A stretch of 23,396 nt of DNA, from positions 1 through 23,396 of the forward strand of contig JAEOSR010000070.1 in NCBI GenBank assembly GCA_016840285.1, written 5' to 3'. Of the stretch, positions 16,678-23,396 are shown one piece after another. Positions within the stretch are counted from its first letter, which is position 1. Each line of letters starts with the position of its first letter. The DNA is from Candidatus Hodarchaeota archaeon. Lineage in GTDB: Archaea; Asgardarchaeota; Heimdallarchaeia; Hodarchaeales; Hodarchaeaceae. A program made the position numbers and the translations under genes. The notes beneath the pieces are model-generated. The model was given only the letters and a program-made list of their open reading frames with translations. It searched no databases and was not told the DNA's origin.

Positions 16678-16880
16678 GATTTCCACAATATTACCGAAAT
16701 AAATAATCTTAGAATACCATACTGAGAAGCTTAAAAGATAGACTCAAGAAAGATGATATGGAGAGTTACATTAGGATGGATCGTCTTCCTTAGCTTTAAG
16801 ACTATAATGATTTGCGTTACTTTTTCTTTTTGTCAAGATATCCACCAAACTCTTCTCAAAAGTTTTTTAACTAACAATAG

Positions 16881-16896
16881 ATCTCTTACAAGAGAT
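16881..16896. repeat. Perfect palindrome upstream of ProRS
   Basis: ATCTCTT-AC-AAGAGAT gives two perfect 7-base arms, 45 bases before the ProRS start. It could be an operator or a small hairpin in the leader. The rest of the 300-base gap between the divergent CoA-transferase and ProRS genes (16638-16941) is AT-rich; apart from the possible TATA element at 16665-16677 it shows no other gene or RNA that I can support. Confidence 0.4.
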
Positions 16897-16941
16897 ATTC
16901 TAATGAGATTTACTTATGATAGATACACAGGTCGATGATCA

Positions 16942-18453
16942 ATGTCCAAAAAAGAATCAATGAATAATAACACATCAACTGTCTCAGAAATCGAAACCTT
17001 CAATATAGATAAGGAGAAAAACTTCTCTGAGTGGTTTACTGTAATTGTAAAGCGAGCTGAGCTTGCAGATATACGATATAATGTTAAGGGCTTCATTGTT
17101 TGCAGACCGTTTGCCACAATAGCAATGAAAAAGATGTTCGACTTTTATGAAAAGGAATTGGATAAATTTGGCCATGAACCAGTAATATTCCCAATGGTGA
17201 TTCCCGAGTCAAATTTTCAAGTTGAAAAGGATCACGTTGAAGGATTCAATCCTGAAGTGTTCTGGATAGAAAGAGCGGGAAATGAGACATTAGAGGAAAG
17301 GTTAATTCTCAGACCAACCTCAGAAACTGCAATGTATCCATTATATTCCCTGTGGATTAGAAGCTGGAGAGATCTGCCCTTAAAGCTATATCAGAGTGGT
17401 AGCGTTTTTCGGTATGAAGGTAAATCTACACGTCCATTCCTACGGTCTCGTGAATTTTGGTGGATTGAGTCTCATAACGTGTTTACGACGATGGAAGAAG
17501 CTATTGCTCAAACTAGAGAAGATATGCAAATAGCTTACAACGTGATGACCGATATTTTTGGGATACCAATTATCTACTTCCAACGGCCAGAATGGGACAA
17601 GTTTGCTGGTGCTGTTCATACTTATGCAGCTGATACTTTGATGCCTGATGGTAAATTTCTACAATTACCATCTACTCATCTTCTAGGATCTAATTTCGCA
17701 GAAGCATTCAATATCACTTATACCGATCAGAATGGTGACGAAAAAATCGCTTACCAAACGTGCTATGGTCCAGCAATATCTCGAATATTCGGTGGTATGA
17801 TAGCTGTTCATGGAGATAACAATGGATTGATTTTCCCATTTGAAGTCGCTCCAAAACAGGTTGTTATTATCCCAATCCCCAAAAAGAAAGATATTAAGCA
17901 CCTTGAAGAATATTGTTTTGAAATTGAGGCTGCTCTCAGAAAAAAGGGGTATCGTGTAAAGATTGATTTGAGCGATAGTAGACCTGGAGACAAATATTAC
18001 TTTTGGGAAATGAAAGGTGTACCGCTACGGTTTGAAATTGGTAATAAGGAGTTTGACAAAAAGGAAATAACAATCTTCAGACGAGATACCAGGGAAAGGG
18101 TAATAATTTCGTTTGACGATCTTATCAATGTTATAGCGGATATAGGGGCTTCCTTTACCGAAAATATTCGCAATAGAGCTAAAGAGAAATTTGAAAAAAG
18201 AAGCACAGATGCTCAAACATTGGATGAACTAGAAGAAAGAATTAATGACAAGAAGATATGCAAAATTCCATGGTGTTCAATTGATCTTGATGGTGAAGAC
18301 TGTGCTATGGAAATCAAAGACCAGCTAGCAGCAACAGTTAGAGGAAGAGATATGCGCGAGATTGATGAAGGTGTCATCCCTAAGAAAGACGATAAATGCT
18401 TTATCTGCGGAAAACCAGCCTCGTGCTATGTCTATGTAGGAAAACAATATTAA
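16942..18453 (+). CDS. proS: Prolyl-tRNA synthetase, archaeal/eukaryotic type
   Basis: Class II aminoacyl-tRNA synthetase that charges tRNA-Pro with proline. At 503 residues it is the short form: no editing (INS) domain and a C-terminal zinc-binding extension, as in archaea, eukaryotes and some bacteria. The enzyme proper begins at KNFSEWFTVIVKRAELADI (27-45). RPTSE at 124-128 is the proline-pocket loop and FRYE at 156-159 is motif 2. The motif 3 region is around SRIFGGMIAVHGDNNGLIFPF. The anticodon-binding domain starts near APKQVVIIPI. Cysteines 440, 445, 486 and 489 are the likely zinc ligands, with extra Cys at 454 and 495. The protein ends in Tyr, as this type usually does. ATG 16942 has a weak AGG upstream; a second ATG at 16960 is possible. 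It is followed 23 bases later by the NUDIX gene. Confidence 0.96.
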   Translation: MSKKESMNNNTSTVSEIETFNIDKEKNFSEWFTVIVKRAELADIRYNVKGFIVCRPFATIAMKKMFDFYEKELDKFGHEPVIFPMVIPESNFQVEKDHVEGFNPEVFWIERAGNETLEERLILRPTSETAMYPLYSLWIRSWRDLPLKLYQSGSVFRYEGKSTRPFLRSREFWWIESHNVFTTMEEAIAQTREDMQIAYNVMTDIFGIPIIYFQRPEWDKFAGAVHTYAADTLMPDGKFLQLPSTHLLGSNFAEAFNITYTDQNGDEKIAYQTCYGPAISRIFGGMIAVHGDNNGLIFPFEVAPKQVVIIPIPKKKDIKHLEEYCFEIEAALRKKGYRVKIDLSDSRPGDKYYFWEMKGVPLRFEIGNKEFDKKEITIFRRDTRERVIISFDDLINVIADIGASFTENIRNRAKEKFEKRSTDAQTLDELEERINDKKICKIPWCSIDLDGEDCAMEIKDQLAATVRGRDMREIDEGVIPKKDDKCFICGKPASCYVYVGKQY

Positions 18454-18476
18454 TTAAGCTCTTTCAGTGAGAATCA

Positions 18477-19010
18477 ATGAAAAAGGAAAAGAAATTGAGA
18501 ACAGTCGCTACAATCTCGGCGCGTTCTTTTTCAGTTAATCTTGACGAGGTTGAACTTCCTTCAGGAAGAGTAACAGAACGAATTCGAGTAGAACATCCAG
18601 ACGCTGCTGCTTTAGTGCCAATCTTAGAAGATGGGCGGATAATTCTAGTTAAACAGTATCGTTATTCAATTCAGGAAGAGACCCTTGAAATACCAGCAGG
18701 AAAGATCGATTCGGGAGAAGATCCAGAAGAATGCATTCGACGAGAGTTCATAGAAGAAACAGGATATGAAGTTAAGAACCTCGATTTCATTCTGAAATAT
18801 GTTCCCGCTATTGGATATTCGTCTGAGGTACTATTTATTTTCAAAGGAACAGGGATTGTTTCCCAAACTGGGAATCCTTTATCCTCAGATGAAATCTCAC
18901 AGGTAGAAATCCTTTCTTTTGATGAAATTCGTTCTTATATCAATAAAGGTATAATTAAAGATGGAAAAACATTGATAGCGTTATATGCCTTGTATAGTAG
19001 CTGTTTCTAG
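18477..19010 (+). CDS. NUDIX hydrolase, ADP-ribose pyrophosphatase-like
   Basis: A 177-residue cytosolic NUDIX enzyme. The NUDIX box is perfect at residues 75-97 (G-x5-E-x7-RE-x2-EE-x-G), with the catalytic REFIEE. Preceding segments (AALVPILEDGRIILVKQYRY, then ETLEIPAGKI) match the ADP-ribose pyrophosphatase subgroup, which splits ADP-ribose to AMP and ribose 5-phosphate with Mg2+. Other nucleotide-sugar diphosphates are possible. ATG 18477 has only a weak GTGAG nearby. It lies 23 bases after ProRS and 8 bases before the membrane-protein gene on the same strand, so a three-gene transcript is likely. The subfamily call rests on overall resemblance, since the Pro that marks some subgroups is not decisive here. 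Confidence 0.93.
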   Translation: MKKEKKLRTVATISARSFSVNLDEVELPSGRVTERIRVEHPDAAALVPILEDGRIILVKQYRYSIQEETLEIPAGKIDSGEDPEECIRREFIEETGYEVKNLDFILKYVPAIGYSSEVLFIFKGTGIVSQTGNPLSSDEISQVEILSFDEIRSYINKGIIKDGKTLIALYALYSSCF

Positions 19011-19018
19011 AATGATAG

Positions 19019-19570
19019 GTGAACATTATCGCTTTTCAATTCCATGATATCCAAGAAAAAAAAGCAGTAATCGTTTTACCGAAAAAATTTCCCCATATTA
19101 GAAGAGTAATCTATTTTGTAGGGGTATTAAGCATTTCCAGTATTTCTGTATTCCTTCTAATGTTTTCCTTAGGACCAATAATGTTATATGGATTAATTCT
19201 AGAAATAACTCTTTTAGTTGTTGCTTTCCTAGGTGTGATTTACAGCGGGTATGGATTGATTAATACGCTGTATGAGCAACCATTAATGATATTAACACCT
19301 AATCATATATACTTAGGGACTAAAGTTCTCTTACGTTCTCCATATGTTAAAACTAATGGAATTATTCCAAAAGAGGACTTACAGTTAATCATTGTTAGAG
19401 ATTCAAAATCCCAGCTTTTTACATTATATTTAGAAGGACGCAAGCTTTTGCAATTGGGAATTTATAAAACACTTAAAGGGGCTAAACATCAAAGAATGCA
19501 CTTAAGGAAATCTTTAGCAGATTTTTATCCTCATATCTATATTTCCGTTCCTAAATATCATGAAATATAA
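19019..19570 (+). CDS. Two-helix membrane protein of unknown function
   Basis: I do not recognise this 183-residue protein. After a short basic N-terminus it has two hydrophobic helices (about residues 29-52 and 55-80) joined by a tight turn. A C-terminal domain of about 100 residues, probably cytoplasmic, follows with alternating strands (LMILTPNHIYLGTKVLL, LQLIIVRDSKSQLFTLYLEGRKLLQLGIY), a pattern like small bacterial PH-like domains. The start is GTG 19019, directly after an in-frame TAG and only 8 bases past the NUDIX stop. No clear SD precedes it, so translation may be coupled to the NUDIX gene. The next Met is inside the first helix. No signal peptide cleavage site is evident. Confidence 0.7.
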   Translation: MNIIAFQFHDIQEKKAVIVLPKKFPHIRRVIYFVGVLSISSISVFLLMFSLGPIMLYGLILEITLLVVAFLGVIYSGYGLINTLYEQPLMILTPNHIYLGTKVLLRSPYVKTNGIIPKEDLQLIIVRDSKSQLFTLYLEGRKLLQLGIYKTLKGAKHQRMHLRKSLADFYPHIYISVPKYHEI

Positions 19571-19700
19571 CTTCTCCAGAAACATATGGATATATTCAAA
19601 TGGTGGAGTGATATCAGAGACAACATGAGACATATTTCAACAAATACTATCTCATATATACTTCTTTATTTCAAAATTGGAGGTTTGAATCCAGTTTTCC

Positions 19701-20585
19701 TCAATCTAATTTTTTTCTAATACAATAAATCCTTGAAAAGCTTTTGTCGTCGATGAAGTCTATTTCAAAACCGTTATTAGTAATGATTTTTTTCATAACA
19801 TTTGTGTTGACGAACTCTGTTACTGATCTAGTTATTATCCTTTTCTCACTACACATTTTCCTATTTAAGAGGAAGTAAATACAATAATATATACTTGAAT
19901 AACCATAAGCGGTTTTTCTGATTGGAAAGCCATAACATATAGAAGCAATTGACTTTTTTCCCCTTTCTACCAATAGTTCTCCATCTAAAATATCTTTTGA
20001 AGTTATAGTGTTGTTTTCATAAAAGTTTCGATTGTGAACAGAAAAGATACAATGTCCATCTTGGTTTACTACATGTTTTAAGCTTTTAAATAAATCATCA
20101 AGTTTTTCAAATGGAATATTAGGCACTGTGTTCATCGGAATAACTACAACATCATATTCCATACCTGAAAGAACTTTTTCTACCTCAAAAACACTTCCAT
20201 GAACAAATTTAGCCTTAGAAAGCTCTGGATATTCCTTTGAATAGAGGGATGTATATTCCTGAAAATAAGGATTAAGTTCTAATCCCGTTACTGCCATAGA
20301 TGAAAGAGACGTATCCTCTTCCTGTTGAAGAGCGATAATTTTCCTTGTTACTCTTCCATAAGCACTCCCAACCTCAAGTACTTTTTTTGGTTTTAAATTC
20401 TTAATAATTAGCATCTCAGGATCAGGTCTTTTGGCATGTAAATTTCTCCTTCGCCAAAACACTTCAGGCCATTCTGAACATTGATAAAATCCTTCATGAA
20501 TCACATCTATTGAATCATCTTCGTCAAGGATACCCATTTGCTTTAACAGTTCAATCTCATTGGATATTTTATCAGGAAAAGTCAT
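19701..20585 (-). CDS. SAM-dependent class I methyltransferase
   Basis: A 294-residue protein with a Rossmann-type methyltransferase core. Motif I is VLEVGSAYGR at residues 69-78, with acidic Glu in a following strand (VTGLELNPY). A motif IV-like strand, YDVVVIPMNTVPNIP, and a following CIFSVHNRNFY segment are seen. The N-terminal 60 residues hold a Trp/Arg-rich stretch (WPEVFWRRRNLH) not typical of any subgroup I know. The C-terminal part, with YGYSSIYYCIYF, may bind substrate. ATG 20585 has a GAGGGG SD. It is second in a pair, 42 bases after the other methyltransferase. Substrate is unknown; a small molecule or lipid is likelier than RNA given the lack of an RNA-binding domain. Confidence 0.82.
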   Translation of the reverse strand: MTFPDKISNEIELLKQMGILDEDDSIDVIHEGFYQCSEWPEVFWRRRNLHAKRPDPEMLIIKNLKPKKVLEVGSAYGRVTRKIIALQQEEDTSLSSMAVTGLELNPYFQEYTSLYSKEYPELSKAKFVHGSVFEVEKVLSGMEYDVVVIPMNTVPNIPFEKLDDLFKSLKHVVNQDGHCIFSVHNRNFYENNTITSKDILDGELLVERGKKSIASICYGFPIRKTAYGYSSIYYCIYFLLNRKMCSEKRIITRSVTEFVNTNVMKKIITNNGFEIDFIDDKSFSRIYCIRKKLD

Positions 20586-20627
20586 TAATACCCCTCTAAA
20601 TCATTTATTTCGCTTAATTAGCATTCT

Positions 20628-21461
20628 TTAAGTTGTTGCTTGTACTATTCCTACTGGTGGGTGTTCTTCTCCATGTCTCATAATTTTTTGATAAGCAGAA
20701 TCCCATCTTTCTGCTAATTCTATTTTTTGTGTATTTTCAGGTATTTTTTCAAGGTATTCCCTTGGTAATGTTGCTAAAAAATGAGGCATATTGACATCAA
20801 TTATTTCAGATTTGATATTTCCACCTCCAGCAAGTTCGACTATCTCTACTAGGCGAGAAAGAGTACGATAATGGCGGTCATCTTTGCTTCCAAAAACAGC
20901 TTCAAATATCTCCTCTCGTAAGTTGTACATTTCTAAATGTGCTTCTTGCCCTTTTGTTTTTGTAATTGGAAGTGATTCTGCGATAACAATTCTGGAGGAT
21001 ACTCGTAACATTTCTTGTAAGATGGTTCTAAGAGTTTTATCGTCACCCATGCTTCTAATTCCATGAATAATTACAGAAAGATCAAACGATTTGTAAGGAA
21101 TAGGTAGATTAGTGGCATCTGATTTTATTGGCAAAACAAGTTGTTTTAAACTCGTCATAGTTAGTAATTCTTCGACAAATGTCCATCTAGCTCGATCAAC
21201 AGCAACAACACGACCATTAGGTCTGATAGAATGAGCTAAAACGATGGTTGTTATCGCATGTGGCCCACATCCTATTTCTAGTACATTCATACTAGCGTGG
21301 ATATTGATTTTAGAGACGATTTTGTGTCTTTCAAGTAGTTCTGAATGAAGCCAATAGCGAGAAGGTTCAGATTTTTCTCTTACGGGAATTTTTCTAATAA
21401 TTTGTGCAAAGGATGTATCTACCATCTTTAATTTTTCATTTAATTCATTAAAAGATAACAA
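20628..21461 (-). CDS. SAM-dependent methyltransferase, UbiE-like
   Basis: A 277-residue class I methyltransferase. Motif I is NVLEIGCGPHAITTIV at residues 59-74, with the acidic ribose contact in VVAVDRARW. The post-I strand region (LPIKSDATNLPIPYKSFDLSVI) and motif IV (SVIIHGIRSMGDD) follow the small-molecule UbiE/COQ5-like pattern. The start is TTG 21461 with AGGAG nine bases upstream; an ATG 12 codons later lacks an SD. It is the first gene of a two-methyltransferase unit reading leftwards from a divergent promoter region shared with the CCA-type enzyme. Two adjacent methyltransferases could act in sequence on one compound, but no other biosynthetic gene lies beside them. Confidence 0.82.
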   Translation of the reverse strand: MLSFNELNEKLKMVDTSFAQIIRKIPVREKSEPSRYWLHSELLERHKIVSKINIHASMNVLEIGCGPHAITTIVLAHSIRPNGRVVAVDRARWTFVEELLTMTSLKQLVLPIKSDATNLPIPYKSFDLSVIIHGIRSMGDDKTLRTILQEMLRVSSRIVIAESLPITKTKGQEAHLEMYNLREEIFEAVFGSKDDRHYRTLSRLVEIVELAGGGNIKSEIIDVNMPHFLATLPREYLEKIPENTQKIELAERWDSAYQKIMRHGEEHPPVGIVQATT

Positions 21462-21493
21462 ACACTTGTACTCCTAAATATCTATATTTAATC

Positions 21494-21505
21494 GTTTTAT
21501 ATAAG
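21494..21505 (-). promoter_or_regulatory. TATA-like 12-mer facing the methyltransferase operon
   Basis: CTTATATAAAAC on the minus strand, 33-44 bases before TTG 21461. The identical 12-mer occurs in the opposite orientation at 21587. Its spacing predicts transcription starting close to the SD, so the TATAAG inside the overlapping palindrome is an alternative box. Confidence 0.45.
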
Positions 21506-21520
21506 AATTTAATTCTTATA
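21500..21520. repeat. 21-base perfect palindrome overlapping the promoter
   Basis: TATAAGAATT-T-AATTCTTATA has perfect 10-base arms around one central base. It overlaps the TATA-like element of the methyltransferase operon, a position where a dimeric repressor would block initiation. An AT-only hairpin is less likely to be stable. Confidence 0.5.
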
Positions 21521-21586
21521 AATGATGCTATAACAAAAATATCAAGATAATGGTAGCAATGAATAGTAGTACAATGATTAATTACA

Positions 21587-21598
21587 CTTATATAAAAC
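21587..21598 (+). promoter_or_regulatory. TATA-like 12-mer facing the CCA-type gene
   Basis: CTTATATAAAAC on the plus strand is an exact inverted copy of the element at 21494-21505. Transcription from it would start near 21620, giving a leader of about 165 bases before ATG 21787. Confidence 0.4.
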
Positions 21599-21672
21599 CT
21601 TTATCCCGTTGAATACATTTATGGATTTGTTATAACTATAAAGACGAAAAGAAGGATATTCTGTAAGATACA

Positions 21673-21684
21673 CTTATAAATAAG
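21673..21684 (+). promoter_or_regulatory. Second TATA-like element before the CCA-type gene
   Basis: CTTATAAATAAG, itself a CTTAT/ATAAG inverted repeat, could serve as a nearer promoter for the CCA-type gene, with a start around 21705. It shares its half-sites with the 21-base palindrome. Confidence 0.35.
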
Positions 21685-21786
21685 ATCAGACCCTGTACAT
21701 ATATAATAGGAAGTTTGTTCATTCTGACAACTTGTTCGCTTTTTCGAGAGCAATAAAAAGAAAAAAACAAAATAATAGAAGAACTT

Positions 21787-22959
21787 ATGTCTAAAGATTA
21801 TCTTAAAAAGCCAAATTTGGATGAATATACTTCCATTCTTAATAATATTATTCCTCCAGCACTTTTTTCTATTTTTAAAATTTTTTGGACACATGAGAAG
21901 GAAACATATATTGTGGGAGGAGCAGTTCGTGATTGTTTACTTGAGTTTCCTATTACAGATTTTGACATTATAACCAATGCTCATCCTAAAGAAATAGAAA
22001 AGCTACTTAATGATGAGGGTATAAAGACAAAACCAATAGGAGGTGAGTTTGGTACCATATTAGCGATTGCAGGTAAAAATGCGGTTTTTGATATTAGTAC
22101 TTTCCGACGTGAAATTCATTCTTCTTCTGGCCCTCCAGAAATTGTTTTTGTTGATTCCTTGGAAGAAGATTTACCTCGACGGGACTTTAGATTTAATGCT
22201 ATTGCTTATGATCCTAAAAAAAGAAGATTTGTAGACAAATATGACGGTTTTAAGGATCTCCAACAGGGCGTAATACAAACAGTTGGAGATGCTTATACAC
22301 GTTTATCGGAAGATGGGACACGTATTATTCGCCTCGCCCGATTTGTCTCTCAATTTAACTTGGAGATCCATTCTGATTTGTTAGCTGCCGTGTTTATAAT
22401 AGGGAATAAGGCTCGATTTTTTAGCTATCCAACCATGAAAAAAGAGCTCTTTAAGTTAATATTATTACCTGATCCTACAAAGGGTTTACGCTTATTATGG
22501 GATGCTAAAATATTAATCGCTTTGTTTCCTAGTTTTCCATTATCAAAATCGGATATTGATAGTGTTAGATCAGAGAAAATACTACGAAAATTTTCACAGA
22601 TCCCTTCTCGAGATATTTGGATAAAAATTTTCGGATTATTAGTTTTTTTATCAGAGGAAGTAAATCATACAGAAGAAACTTGGCTTTCAGTAGGTCTGGA
22701 TCTAAAAATAACAAGCAAAGAACAGAAAAAACTTATCCACTTTTTTCGATCATGGCTAAATTTTCCACTATTTCCTGAATCGAAAGAACTGAAGCGATGG
22801 ATTCGTGCAACAGGGATTAATACAAGCGAAGATTTAGTGCAATTGATTTTTTTAAAAGAGGAGTTGGAAGAACGTTCTGATATTTTAATCAAAAAAGAAA
22901 AATACCAAAAAGAAGTACAGAATATCTTAGATTCATTTCGTCGACGTTATCATGAATAA
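21787..22959 (+). CDS. Class II CCA-adding enzyme / poly(A) polymerase family nucleotidyltransferase
   Basis: Bacterial-type (class II) tRNA nucleotidyltransferase family protein of 390 residues. Such enzymes add or repair the 3' CCA of tRNA, or in some branches only part of it, or add poly(A). The catalytic start is YIVGGAVRD at residues 41-49, with metal-binding Asp58 and Asp60 in TDFDI. RRDFRFNA at 131-138 is motif B. EDGTRIIRLARF at 175-186 is motif D, the EDxxR base-selection motif. The remaining 200 residues are helical neck, body and tail regions, divergent from common bacterial forms; no HD domain is seen. ATG 21787 has only a weak AGAAGA upstream. Archaea normally use the unrelated class I CCA enzyme, so transfer from bacteria is a reasonable inference. 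Exact activity (CCA, CC, A or poly(A)) cannot be fixed. Confidence 0.9.
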   Translation: MSKDYLKKPNLDEYTSILNNIIPPALFSIFKIFWTHEKETYIVGGAVRDCLLEFPITDFDIITNAHPKEIEKLLNDEGIKTKPIGGEFGTILAIAGKNAVFDISTFRREIHSSSGPPEIVFVDSLEEDLPRRDFRFNAIAYDPKKRRFVDKYDGFKDLQQGVIQTVGDAYTRLSEDGTRIIRLARFVSQFNLEIHSDLLAAVFIIGNKARFFSYPTMKKELFKLILLPDPTKGLRLLWDAKILIALFPSFPLSKSDIDSVRSEKILRKFSQIPSRDIWIKIFGLLVFLSEEVNHTEETWLSVGLDLKITSKEQKKLIHFFRSWLNFPLFPESKELKRWIRATGINTSEDLVQLIFLKEELEERSDILIKKEKYQKEVQNILDSFRRRYHE

Positions 22960-23015
22960 CATTAAGAGACGTTAAGTTAGAACAGTGCCAAAAAACGATT
23001 GCACTTGCAGATGGA

Positions 23016-23024
23016 TTTATAAAT
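23016..23024 (+). promoter_or_regulatory. TATA box of the small winged-helix gene
   Basis: TTTATAAAT, 52-60 bases before ATG 23076. Transcription would start near 23045. The leader then carries AGGG and AGG motifs at 23058-23068 as the SD. Confidence 0.5.
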
Positions 23025-23075
23025 AGATTGCATGTATTTATTCAAGTGATTACTCTAAGGGAATAGGTATTTAAA

Positions 23076-23357
23076 ATGTCACATATTGTTACTGGTGACA
23101 GCACAGCTATAAAGGCAAAGATCAGGATTTCTCCCAGTGCAAAAGCAATTTTTCAATTACTTGATCAAAAGAAATCTCCTCTTTCTGTTAAGGATATAGT
23201 GAAAGAACTTCCATATTCAGAAAGAACTATTCAATATGGATTAAGACAACTACGGAAATATCATTTAGTTGAAAAAAGACCTAATCTGCAGGACCTAAGA
23301 GAAAGTCTCTATCTTATTACATCTCGATCCATTTTCTTACGATTCACCAATTTATAA
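23076..23357 (+). CDS. Small winged-helix DNA-binding protein
   Basis: A 93-residue protein made almost entirely of one winged helix, of the MarR/TrmB-like kind that regulates transcription in archaea. SAKAIFQLLDQKKSPLSVKD is helix 1 and the start of helix 2. The recognition helix is SERTIQYGLRQLRKYHLVE (residues 49-67), and RPNLQDLRESLYLIT forms the wing. It has no effector domain and no cysteines. ATG 23076 lies after an AGGT-type SD and a good TATA box, so it is transcribed alone. The stop TAA at 23355-23357 is inside the window, so the gene is complete. Its targets are unknown; the palindrome upstream of the methyltransferases is one candidate, purely by proximity. Confidence 0.88.
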   Translation: MSHIVTGDSTAIKAKIRISPSAKAIFQLLDQKKSPLSVKDIVKELPYSERTIQYGLRQLRKYHLVEKRPNLQDLRESLYLITSRSIFLRFTNL

Positions 23358-23396
23358 CCCATTTTAATTTCTTATTTCGTAGTATTGAATTTCCTC

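Larger units (their letters stand above)
21462..21786. other. Divergent AT-rich promoter region
   Basis: This 325-base gap between the leftward methyltransferases and the rightward CCA-type gene has no coding region I can support. It holds the methyltransferase SD, a 21-base palindrome, two inverted copies of a 12-base TATA-like sequence, a further TATA-like element at 21673-21684, and an A-rich purine tract just before the CCA-type start. Confidence 0.6.

Noticed and set aside
16753..16938. Open frame of 61 codons just before ProRS
   Set aside because: Cys/Phe-rich AT-driven composition, no SD and no family resemblance; probably a chance frame in the intergenic region.
19682..19692. GGTTTGAATCC, resembling a tRNA T-loop
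   Set aside because: The flanking bases do not form a T stem, and no acceptor, D or anticodon arm can be found upstream, so this is not a tRNA.
21619..21894. Minus-strand 91-codon frame across the CCA-type start
   Set aside because: It overlaps a secure gene start and is dominated by Phe/Lys/Ile runs from the AT-rich promoter region.
1..23396. CRISPR arrays, insertion sequences, toxin-antitoxin pairs or phage genes
   Set aside because: No spaced direct repeats, transposase motifs, terminal inverted repeats or typical small toxin/antitoxin pairs were seen in reading through the window.

Overview
This AT-rich 23.4 kb window looks like a piece of an archaeal chromosome, plausibly from the Asgard group. 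The evidence is a eukaryote/archaea-type prolyl-tRNA synthetase with a C-terminal Cys zinc site, a DUF763 protein (a mainly archaeal family), TATA-box-like promoters, Shine-Dalgarno (SD) sites of the GGAG/GAGGT type, and two roadblock/LC7-type proteins, one inside a 650-residue protein that also has a winged helix and a treble-clef-like zinc site. The lineage is an inference, since no rRNA or other marker is present. No tRNA, rRNA, CRISPR array, insertion sequence or phage gene was found.

Layout. (1) 13-1174, minus: a cyclophilin followed by a zinc-ribbon protein whose first CxxC lies upstream of any ATG/GTG/TTG. (2) 1342-3621, plus: an MFS transporter fused in frame to an Old Yellow Enzyme-like flavin barrel that has lost the usual active-site His pair. 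(3) 8534-3779, minus: a compact five-gene unit with a roadblock protein, the large roadblock/winged-helix/zinc protein, a BadF/HgdC-type 2-hydroxyacyl-CoA dehydratase activator, a catalytic-only threonine/serine dehydratase and a small nitroreductase; its own TATA box lies at about 8601-8610. (4) 10434-8661, minus: an unrecognised 183-residue protein with a likely C-terminal winged helix, followed by DUF763. (5) 10719-15467, plus: a 1263-residue FtsX/MacB-like permease with an extra C-terminal membrane module, then an isoaspartyl peptidase/asparaginase. (6) 16637-15480, minus: a family III CoA-transferase/racemase. (7) 16942-19570, plus: ProRS, a NUDIX hydrolase and a two-helix membrane protein. 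(8) 21461-19701, minus: two SAM methyltransferases. (9) 21787-23357, plus: a bacterial-type (class II) CCA-adding/poly(A) polymerase family enzyme and a small winged-helix regulator.

How the genes may work together. Most of the window is metabolism and housekeeping. Threonine dehydratase, the hydroxyacyl-CoA dehydratase activator, the family III CoA enzyme, asparaginase and the nitroreductase would fit anaerobic amino-acid breakdown, but the catalytic dehydratase subunits for the activator are not here. The most unusual items are the large roadblock protein at the head of a metabolic operon, the MFS-flavoenzyme fusion, two genes that appear to start at ATT behind good SD sites, and a class II CCA-type enzyme in an otherwise archaeal setting.
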